NCBI RefSeq assembly: GCF_905147045.1
Contig: NC_065895.1
Span: 2,981,001-3,045,000, forward strand
From: Nymphalis io
Taxonomy: Eukaryota > Arthropoda > Insecta > Lepidoptera > Nymphalidae
Direction: 5' to 3'
Length of the DNA stretch: 64,000 bases
Shown: in pieces, positions 28,812-40,800 of the stretch
Numbering within the stretch: the first letter of the stretch is position 1
How the letters are laid out: the number at the start of each line of letters is the position of its first letter
The notes under the pieces: model-generated
Seen by the model: only the letters and a program-made list of their open reading frames with translations
The model's database searches: none
What the model was told of the DNA's origin: nothing
Program-made: the position numbers and the translations under genes

Positions 28812-31800
28812 CTGAAATGTATGCGCGGTTAGACGTCGTACTGCGTGCGATACCAACACCCACGCCACGAGATCTGTGCTGGACTTCGTAGTGACTGCAT
28901 TATGACGATCGATTCTTATCATGCAAACCCCAATATTGAGCATTCAATGATTTTCTTTATAAATACTAATATATATTATATTTACTTCAATCCAACACAG
29001 AACTTATATTTGACCATGCATGAATCGAAAAATATTTCTGAATTTAAAAAGTTTTCGTCTATGATAATAAAAGACTTAACAGCAAAACTGCATCACAAAT
29101 CAAACTACATATTTAACTACTTTATGAAGTGTAAACAAAATATCACCACAACCGAGTGCTTGGCACTGTTCTCACTGACTACGCATGCACTAAATACCAG
29201 GATAAAGGATAGAAACTTGAAACTGTTTGCGAATTAGAAACCTAAGTGTTTAATAATAAGGTGCAATATTGAAAAGCAATAAATACGTATTTAGAAAAGG
29301 TATAATTTCGTCGAAAGCAGTTTCAATTGTAAACATTTTGCAGATATATGTAATTATATATTTTCTCCCATATCTGATATTTGCATTCAACCCCTTAGTA
29401 TAAGGAACTGTTTCGTTGCGCGATTTGAACGTTTTTTTATACCTATTTTTTTTTACCCACATTACTATCAATCACTATATATTTGAATATATAGACTATA
29501 TTTAAGATATATTTAAAATATTTAAGTAAGAGAAAAAATGAAGTACTAAATATTCTACTGTAATCATTTGAATTGTTTGAAATGATATCAATAACTCTAG
29601 TGATGTATATTAAGATTAATATAATGTTGACAGAATGTGGGGATGTGAATAAACGATATCGTAAATGCATAATTGCAAATCGAATCGAATCGTAAAATCG
29701 TATTCCTCATGCATTGCAACCGAACCGGTGCAAGACGTAGACTATCCAACGATCAACCCTTTTGAAATTACGAACGACGTCCGTTCGCGAAGGCAACACT
29801 CGTTAAGTTTTATAACCACTATATATAAAATTGCATATACATTTAATATTTTTGAATTTCGAAGGTGTATCCTTAAAAAGTTAAGTAGATAAACTATTCT
29901 AGAACGTAAAAGTGCCTTGTCGAACGGCGTTCGCGTACAAATAAAGATGGACAACACAAGGGCGTGCGGGCGCTTACTGGAGGGGCGCGCTAGGCAGCGC
30001 ACAGAAATATCACGGGCGATAACAGCAGAATTTTTGCCGCAGTCTTGAAAGGGGAACAAACTTTTGCTTTCGAACTGGCTCTACGGCTGCCGCGAACACA
30101 GAAAAAAAAAGCAAAACGTTATTACGTCTACTCTCCCGTCTAATATAAACGCGAACCACCATTTCAAGAGGGTTGATATAGCTTGAACTGCGGTGGTAGA
30201 GAGAACTATCGCTCGGAAGCGGATAAAAGAAAATTAATGAAAAAAAAAATTAAAACCCATGCACAGATCGGGCTTGCAAATCGGTCCGAGGGCACGTCGT
30301 ATTAAAATACAAAAGGTAAATAAGGTATCTTTACCTACACTGCAAAACAACTACGGAAGGCGCTTTGGGAAAGAGGGAAGAGGAGGGAGGATCTCGACAT
30401 AGGCTTACTTTTGCGACCACCATGTATACTATTTTTCGATACTAAAAATGGGATTACGATGCGCTAAGACGAGCACATTTAACGAGAACACAAGGTACTA
30501 ATATGCCACACATAGTTGTGATGATCATTTGCTTTAGTCTATTTTATTATCGTTAACAAGACGTGTAGACAACGTTTAGTTAACATCTACTGAAACGAAC
30601 TTTAACAAATGATGGAAATATATATAAAATACTTACTATCTAAAATTATATATTATTTAATAAACAACATTTTACAATTGTGCAATACTACTGAATAAGT
30701 ACATAAAATTTATTTGATCATATAAAATAATTAGCTTTGACTTTATAAGACCTTAAGAGACTCAAAGCTGTGTTGTCCACACGTCACAATTTAAATAGCG
30801 TGGCCGAATATGGGTGCGGGGTGGTCGCTATATAGCTCAGCGTAAGATGCCCCCTGACTATGGCCGAACGTCAACAATTTTTCTTCTATATTTTCATATC
30901 AACGTACAAAAACGTAACATTAATGATTATTCTTATCTACAATTGGTAATAAACAAATAGCTCCGTGATGAATTTATTTAGTTAAGTGAACGGCTTAGAT
31001 TAACGCGCTGAAACGTTGTCTGTCGACCATAGTCCAGGGGGCAATAGGTTATATCGCAAAGAAATCACCTAGTGTCGGTTGGTTGCGGTGGGTTGCGGGC
31101 GGCGCCTTACCTTGCGAAGCTCTTGAACGCCGCAGACTGCGGGTTGATGCAGAGCGGAACCCGCGAGGTCTGAAGTTGTTCAGCTATGAACTTGTGGATC
31201 TCTTCTGCGGATTTAAGTAGTAATTAAAGTAATACTTTTGACCTTGCCATAATTACTCTATTTAATCACTTAATTTATTGAGTTAGCGTTCTCTATTAAG
31301 ATATTATTACAAGTTTAATGGTACTGAATACCAAATTTTACAACAGTCGAACTAAATGTCAAAAAAAACTCTACCTTGTTACTAAAGTATAAACGCCACA
31401 TTCCGTATTTATTATTTTTGGGGTAAAGCAAATTTAAAAATTAAACAAAAATGTTAATTCCACTGAGACGACTTTGCAAATTAACACGTTTACTATTTCT
31501 TCAGGATGTTTTCCTTCATTAAGCATTTAAAAACATAACGATCCTTGACTTGACTTTATACTTGGTGTGTTACCAAAAAACCTTGAATCTTTTACCTTTA
31601 ACCTGATGAACCGAAGTGAGTTTCCTCTCCCAGCCGTCGTGGAAGGCGTGGGGGGCGACTGGTTCCAAGTCCGGCGAGTAGTGTCTTGCTGCTGGAGGAG
31701 CGCTGTAGCAGCATTTACACATGCACGAATGATAACGTAGACGACCTTCCTCTAGATATGGATGGGCGAGGGCGTCCACGACTGATATACGTTTAGCCGG

Positions 31801-34800
31801 ATCAAATACCAGCATCTGGAATTCAGAAAACGTCAAGTCAAAATATTTATTTAATATATACCATCGCAAAAAAAAAACCTTTACATTTTTTTTTGCTGTA
31901 TGCCTTGTTTTTTCTCCGAAAACTAGTCTAAAATTGACTCCAATAAAATTGCACTTGTATTTCATTTATTCAATTCATTTCCATATATTATTTGATCTGG
32001 GTGTCTTTGGTCAGATATTTTCTTTTCCGTACCGGTGGTAGAATTTACTTTGAATATCAATAAATAGGCATAGTGCATGTACGTGTAATGAATAAATGAA
32101 TTTAAAATTACATTTATAAATCAATAGATCAAGTTGACACAAATTCGATAAAGTTTTATAGTTAGAGTTTTATGTAATTAAAGGAATTCAGGTGACTGTC
32201 ATCTCTTTGTGTTACTAAATCAACATTTCTATAGTTTCCGTTCGAGAAGAAAAAATATTATTATACAATTCTAAAACAAAAAAATATGATTAGAATATGA
32301 AATTGACAGCAAGACACAAAAACGTGTCCAATTTCAAAACGTGCACTTGTCGCGTACACTGTGTCTCGTGTTTTGATATAAATATAAACAATGAAGCAGA
32401 CACGAATGTTTGTAGTATCACGTCTTATAATTCATATTACGATTATATTTTGACAAATTAATTAAATGATTAAAATTTAATTTTAATTATGATACTAGCC
32501 ACGACTACCTAATTAAGATACGAACACGACATATCATTCAAAAATAGGAGAGCTTATGTCGTTTCGCAAATAAAATTAAATCCATACTTAATAATATCAA
32601 AACTGGTTCAGCGATTTGGTCATAAAAACGCAACACACTGACGGAGTATATTACGTTTTCATAAAATATTATTTAATAGATAATGTAAAATGCGTTCCGA
32701 AAGTGTAATGGTACTTACATGTATGCTACTCTTGATTTCAATTTAACTTACACCGACATACAAATTCACTCCTATACAATAAGAACACAAATAATCGGTG
32801 CAAACATTAAATACACACGCTAATATCACTAAATGTGTGGTGGCACATTAAACGCGAGTAAGTAAACTCACCTGTGCTAACAAGTGCACCGCTTCGTGCG
32901 TGGCTTGCACGGACAGCGTGTAGAGCGCAGCGAGCGCGGGCGGTCGCGGCGCACGACGGAGCATGTGCGCACGCGCGCCCGCGCACGCGTAGCGCATGTC
33001 CTCCAGCGACGGCGTGCCGAGCAGCTCGGTTATTAGCTCCAACTGGAATTACACAACGCTCCTATGAGACGATGAAGATGCCTTCATATTTTATGCATAT
33101 ATATGGACATGCATTACTGCAAACTTTTTTTTATCAAAATAAAGCATCGCCTGTAACATGTACATAATTATCAGTGATAATGTATAATTCTAAACATGAA
33201 AGAAATGTATGTATGTATGTTAGAATCGGTTGAATAGTTCCATAGATTGTTCCAAACACAAACAAATTTTACCTCTTCATTTTATTTATTATATATTATT
33301 ATCATATAGTGGACAAATAAATCATTGAAAACATCTAACAATACTCTGAAGTATATACCTGCTGCACGGGACTCTGAGCTTGAAACAGTATGCGTCGACC
33401 GAGCAGTTCGCCAAATATGCAACCCACAGACCACACGTCCACTGCGGCCGTGTAGTGGTTCGCGCCCATCAAAATTTCAGGCGCCCTATAATAACGAAAT
33501 TACCATGTATAGGCGAAGTTCATATTTTACAAAACGGTAAATATATTACAAGTAAGTCTTGGAAATAAGTAAAAAAGTTTCTCACAATTAATTACATTTA
33601 AGGACAAAACGTATTAATAAATAATTAATTATTTATTATCTATAACGACTTATTTATAATTGAAAATTATAATTGATGATGAAATTATAACTATTAAATA
33701 AATTGCTTCAAGTTTTAACAAATAAAATAAATTATTAATTTGATTTTTATTGTATTAATTAATATATAATAACATTATAATACAATCATGGCCGTCCTTT
33801 CGTAAATACGTTGTTTAAGGTTGCGAAATTACAACGCGTGATTTTTATTATCACGGTATAATCCAACCACAGTTTTTTACCACTTGAATTCAAATCGCGT
33901 ATGCACTTACATACATACACACGTACTGTTAAAAGTATTACGTGGTAAAAATTTGCATTGCGGTCTAGTCCTAAGCATAAAATCAAAAATGAAATAACAA
34001 CAAACATTGATCGTTTTATAAATCACAATACGATTCAAGTTGAACATTCAAGATGCCGTTATGCAAAGATAGGAATCACGACTTACAATATATTATGCAC
34101 TAACCGCGTAAAGCAAGATGAGCTAGCCGTGGCCCACTTTCAAAACCGCGGTCAACGGAGCAAAGGTCATTCATTCATTCGACGATCACTCCACGTTTAC
34201 TTTAGAAAGAAACTGACGGGCCAAATGAAATCCTTTATAATTTAATTTGTCGATAAACTTCAAACAAAATTAACACTTTCTATTTTAAATGCTTATTATT
34301 TATGGACGTAATGTGATGAAGGCGTATATGACGCCTGCCCTGGGTTTGAGCAAAAATAGCAGTTACTCTATGCGTTAGGTTACAAAGGACGCCAAAATGC
34401 TCGTGACAATTTCGAGCGAAAAATATCTTTTGAGTTTCAGAGTAGAGTAGAATATTTGATGAGCGAGGGGGTACCTACCCAGAAGAGCTTATACAAGGCC
34501 CTACTACAAACATTGTAAGTTTTTTAATGCTTAGGTTTCTAATGTTCGCTTAAAACAAACAAAGTGAACATTTATCGTTTAAAAATCTACTAAAATTTTT
34601 TTACCCAAAATTTGGGTATATCCTCAAAGACTTATGATTATTTTTTACTTTTAATGAAGACTTCATGATTATTTTTTACCTTTAATGAATTGAACTCTAT
34701 AACCTACATAATAAAGATTATTACGTACATGGCCCGATTATTATATATCAGCTGATGTATTCGTGGAGTCGATTTGCATAAATTACATTATCTAAATGAG

Positions 34801-37800
34801 TTCAAAGAAAACGAAAAAGAATTTATCACACGGTATTACCAATATTTAATTGATCATTAAAAAAACAAATCTCCACAAATTGGTAAAAAAAAAATTATAG
34901 TACCTATAACAATTGCAATGGCTTTTTATATTATAGATACTTGTAAGAAGGTTTTGATAAATTCGACATGAAAATTTGCCAAAAACCGACAAAACGCACG
35001 GCCATGAGAGAACAACTATATCATATTTACGAGTTTAAAGTTACGGCTCCTTTGCTAACCTATAGTATTGCGTGACGACTTCCTGTGTCATGTTCTTTGT
35101 GACGTCTGGCTCCTCGACTCTGGCGAGACCGAAGTCGCATATCTTGAGCACACAGTTGCTATTTACGAGCAGGTTACCGGGCTTGATGTCTCGATGAAGA
35201 ATTCGAGCAGAATGGAGGTATTTTAACCCTGTTAACAATCAATTGTATTCATGAATTAGTTAATAATAATAATAATTAAATACATGATTATACACCAAAA
35301 TAAAAAGAAAATAATATAACTATAATATGCAGTCTTTAAATATTCGTCTTATTCAGATATTTAGAATTAATAGAGAGAGATTTAGAATAAATGTCTCCAT
35401 TTATTTTATTAAGGCAGAAATGCAATTTTCGGGTAAATGAGCCAGCATTTATGAATGAGATGATAAGTGGTAGCACCGCTTATATACATTGGCATTGTAA
35501 GACATATAAACCCTTATATATTTTATTATAAATCCCTTACATCAACAATGCACAACCAAACTAAGATTTTATGTCCTTCATGTCCGTAGTTACATTGCCT
35601 TAATCACCTCTCAAGCCGAAACACAACAATATTAAGTACAGCTTTTGCGATAAAATATATGATGAGTGGGTTATACCTACCCAGACGAGCGTTATTGTAT
35701 ATTTATTTTTATTTAAAACAGTCTCTTATTGTAGTAGCGATCAATTAAAAATCAAAAGTGGCACATTTTACGTCACAGTGATATTAAAACAATTGTCTTG
35801 CAAATCTAAAACAAGGCTATTGAATATCGACATGTTTCATAAACGTTATTGTTCATTTTACTCGTAATCATCATTTAAATGAGGCAGAATTATTAGGAAC
35901 CGGTTTAAATCCGAACCTAGTCAGATTTAATAAAAATCAAATTTCATCATATCCAAATCTGGTTCGATCCACTTTCCGTTGGCCAATACCAGAATGTAGC
36001 AGGGAAACATAAAGTTCCGTAGTTATACAGTTTTCCCCAAGAGTACATGTAAGAAAGATTCGAGTTAGGATATATGAGGCTACTTCTAACCGACGCCAGA
36101 TTTCCAAGTCATAAATTATAGATACCACGAACGTAGATTCTTTTTAACAGCCGCAGTCTGTGATTCTTATCATTTTTGTTATTTGAAAGCATGTGGTTTT
36201 ATGATACGTGATATTAAACCTTGTAGTAGCTTGAAATAATTACTTAATTACTGGTTTTTGAGTAAATATTTTATAATATAATGAAACATTTCATACAATA
36301 CCCTGATTAATAATATGATAACTATTGAAAAAGCGAAGAATAGAAATTTTGCTATGTATTTTCGTGAACATGAAAATGTTCGCGGTTTTAAGACGGTAGG
36401 CGGAGCATTAGACATCCGCGCCATCCCGCAGGAACGCGAACACGTTACCGCTGAACCGTACAAAGTGGGCTGGATGCCACGTCAAAACAAATTAACGACA
36501 CCTCGCCACCTCCTGAGTTTAATTTCCCAAAGGAAGTAATATTTTCGTGTACCTGACGACAAACTCCTCATTTTCAAATTCAACGTGAAAGTAAACTGTA
36601 ATTTTGCAACAATTTTCTATCAGTCAGATTTACTTACAAACGGACTTGATTGATTGACAAAACGGACATTTTATTTCTTTATTGAGAAAGTTAAACAATC
36701 GAATAATAACACAGCGCTTAAAATAATTTTAACAGGATACACTAATCGAGGTATGACGTCATTACAGGTGTATACAAGTGTTTGCCTTAAGAGTAAACTA
36801 ATTCAATACCAAGTAAATTTTATTAAATTAATAAAGCTACTTAAGTGATGCCACCTAGTTGAATGTAGTATTAAAGTATAGTACTATATGAAATAGTAAA
36901 TGAGTCAGTAAATTAATTAATTCGCCATAAATTATGGATTATAAATGTGATCGTCTTAACCGAACCGACCGAAACAGCCTGTGAATGTCCCACTGCTGGG
37001 CTAAAGGCCTCCTCTCCTCATTTTGAGGAGAAGGTTTGGAGCTTATTCCACCACGCTGCTCCAATGCGGGTTGGTGGAATACACATGTGGCAGAATTTCA
37101 GTGAAATTAGACACATGCAGGTTTCCTCACGATGTTTCCCTTCACCGTAAAGCACGAGATGAATTATAATCACAAATTAAGCACATGAAAATTCAGTGGT
37201 GCTTGCCCGGTTTGAACCCACGATCATCGGTTAAGATTCACGCGTTCTTACCGCTGGGCCATCTCGACTTTTTTCGATCGTCTTAAAAATACATGCAATT
37301 TAAAAAAAAACAACTTGCATTTTAATATGTCAATATAGCTGGTAGATAATAAATAGTTTCTACCTAAATGTAGATATTATTATTACAGATATCGTTAAAA
37401 AATATATAAATATGTTATTGCACAATGAACATGAGCTGGTCTGGTACACTGCTCTGCAATTGCCTTATGACTCACGATACCTTGAAACATTAGCTGGTGG
37501 AGTTATGTATGCTAGGAGTCCTAACGTTTTACGTCAGTCAGAGTCCATGATATTAAAGCTGACGATTAGTGTAACGGGACAGCGATGCAAGGTATACTGC
37601 AACATATGAACATCGTTGCAAATGCACATTTCCGTGCCGGAGTACAATTCGGAACAGCCTCTTAAAATTCATGCAAGGGACTAAATAGACAAAGGCTAAT
37701 AAAATTTATTACAGTAGCTTATTTACTACTTGTTGTTGTTTATTTAGACACTAATTTATCTCTTTCTGTCATCATTGATTTGACTTTTAAAAGAAGAAGA

Positions 37801-40800
37801 AACATAATTGTTTAACTAATCACCATAACCATAATAAATAAATATAAGTTACGCTAATAATATAAAACAATCTATTAATAAATGTTTATTTGATAAGTAC
37901 GATGATAATAATATTATAAGATTAAAATCTCTTCATATACTTTTATCTATTTTTGCTTCTATTATTTCGGCTATTTCAAGGTATAGCAAGCAAGATATAG
38001 CAAGGTATAACAAGGTAATATTTTATATTATATTTGTAAAACTTCGTCCAACGGGTCGTCGTCCGCGCACTCGACCGTGACGCTCAGTAGTCCTCGCTCC
38101 TTGCGGGGACAATACGCTGAACTCATTTGACTACGGTCAACGTGGTGCTAATTACTAAAAACTCAACTTATATTACCTACTTTAATTACTTAGTACAGTA
38201 CAGTAACAGCCTGTTAATGTCCCACTGCTGGGCTAAGGCCTCCTCTCCCTTTTGAGGAGAAGGTTTGGAGCTTATTCCACCACGCTGCTCCAATGCGGGT
38301 TGGTAGAATACACATGTGGCAGAATTTCAATGAAATTAGACACATGCAGGTTTCCTCACGATGTTTTCCTTCACCGTTAAGCACGAGATGAATTATAAAC
38401 ACAAATTAAGCACATGAAAATTCAGTGGTGCTTGCCCGGGTTTGAACCCACGATCATCGGTTAAGATTCACGCGTTCTTACCACTAGGCCATCTCGGCTT
38501 CAGATTTAAGTCAATTCTGTCACCATGACTGATATACTATTCAACTAGATATTTGTTACGACTCCATCTAATTTATTTTATCGTAAATCTTCATTATTTA
38601 TACGCCGACGTTCTCATCCACATCTCAAGCTACATCTATGGTAAATTATGCTATGATCGATTTAGTGGTTTAGTCGAGATGATCAGTCTACTTAGTCTGG
38701 TTATAAGATAACACTAGCCGTGTTTAAAGTTTGCTTCTCAGAAATAAAACTTAGACAAAAACTGCTGCAGAAGTTTCATTAGAGACCTGTTAACAAAAAA
38801 CATGACGTCAAAAATATTAAAAGTTTAAACTAAAAGGTCATCATTATTTTATGATTACAGCGACGAGACATTTGAGAGCAGTTGCTGTTCTACATGAAAC
38901 TTTTACAATCGTATGATCGATAAAAACAAGAATTGTCAATAGTGGAACTATTGAAGCTTAGAGAAAATTGATTACTTTACTTTATGAATAATTAATTATA
39001 ACCTATATTTATAAAAAAAATATATTTTATGATTAGTAAACTTTTAATGACTGGTACAGATATAAGACAAAAAAGCAACCCAAATGGAATATGTTTGGAA
39101 CAAGGAATAACAGTAACAGGGTGTGATGTTTGCACACGCACTTGTAGCAAGCAATATTGCTTGCTCGTGCATCGCTCTCACGTTGAGGATGGAACGGCTT
39201 TCACAATTAACGCCCTGCATCACCGGGCACCGTTAGGGTGACCGCTCCGAAATGGGACGTTTTACAGTTGCACAATGATGTTCCGATCGTCCTTTACAGT
39301 CTTAGAATGTATATATATTTATTTGATGATATTTTCAACTAGTTTCTAATCAAAACATTTGCCTCTGTCTACTATTTTAGGTGTAAAATGTTCTATACTA
39401 TTGAATTTGCAATACAAGTGTTATATTCATATTTATTTTGTCACCAAACATACATATCTAGCCACAAACAACTACAGTCCAATGAAACATCAAGACAAAA
39501 CAACGGACGAGATGGATTTAGACAAACATGGAATATTAAATAATAAACCAAGAATTTATATCAAAGGACGTTTCAGAAATTCTCATACTTTAATTCGTGT
39601 TATAACATGAATAGTATATAAATAATAATAATTGAACAGATTTATATATATATATAAACAATAACTAGTGTGTGACTTCTTAAATAAGCTAAAGAGACTG
39701 CAAGGTAGCTAAGACGTAAAGATAAAGACTTCTAGGCACTACATGTATACCAATGTATTTGTTTTTGACGTCTTGAGATTTTTTATAACTAATACGTTAT
39801 ATTTATCGAACCGACAAATCTGCTGACGCTAGGAACGAATTCCATTAACGAGATCGCAGTAGACGTTCGACGCGACGGTTAAAATTTTAACCTGCGCAGC
39901 GAAGCAAAATCCTATTGATAAGATTAGTTCTAAACCATTTCGTTAAGTCTGAAAGTTTTTCAATTTAAGGTGTTAATGTCAAAAATTAATTAATATTTTC
40001 ATTATTTATAACAATAAATCTCGTTTAAGCAATAAATATGATATCAAAAAGACCTATTCTATTTAATATTCTAAGCATCAGTCGAGTCGTAATTGATATT
40101 TTAAATTAACTTCGATAAGGCACTTGAAAACTGGTCTTGCAAATCGTGAACATTTATCACAATAAACCCCTAGTAGCTTATACTGAGGACCGCGCAGATT
40201 TCCTGGGTAAAAAAATCTAGCACATAAATAACGTTAGCTACATACGAGTAGCAAAAGACCGGGACGCCAGCCGCGCCGCATTTCCATAATTTCGCTCGTT
40301 ACCGCCGCACAGGCTTTGCGATTATATCTCTTCGTTTCGTTGGATAAACAAAATTAATTAAGCCTTTTTAACTGGCCTTATTTAACAATTTTGAAATTTT
40401 GGAATTATGTGAAACCGACCAATTAAAATAATCCTCTCACCGATGCAAAATTAGTATCGAAATTATATTGAACAATGACATTAAAAAATACTATTTTATT
40501 TATACATATATAATAATTATTATAAAGTTGCCAAGCAAAGAAAAAACATTATTACAACAGGTAATGTGCATATGACCTTAATTGTATGTTAGATATTCAA
40601 GGATAAACATAACTTCCAAGTACCTTTATATTATAAAAGACGAAGTCATCGGTGGAGCGATGGCTTACGAGTTGCGACCAAACGAACAGCGCATACATTA
40701 TTAATATCGAACGAGCAACATTAGCATACCTACGCAGATACCTAGCACAGCTATCGACGAGACCGAACCGATCAACGGAAACTATTGGTGCGTGCATAAA

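Noticed and set aside
28537..28943. Overlapping frames of about 100 codons around the nemo last exon
   Set aside because: They are shadows of the 17-codon nemo terminal exon and its flanks in other frames; the NLK C-terminus is in only one of them.
28845..29237. Plus-strand frame of 130 codons
   Set aside because: Composition is typical AT-rich noncoding DNA (Asn/Ile/Tyr-rich), no domain, and it lies in a nemo intron with no splice context.
32872..33042. Possible horizontally acquired segment because of high GC
   Set aside because: It encodes a conserved, correctly phased nemo exon; the GC bias is explained by Ala/Arg codons.
36315..36539. Plus-strand frame of 74 codons with a GC-richer centre
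   Set aside because: No motif recognised, no splice signals matching nemo, and the opposite strand is equally open; too weak to call.
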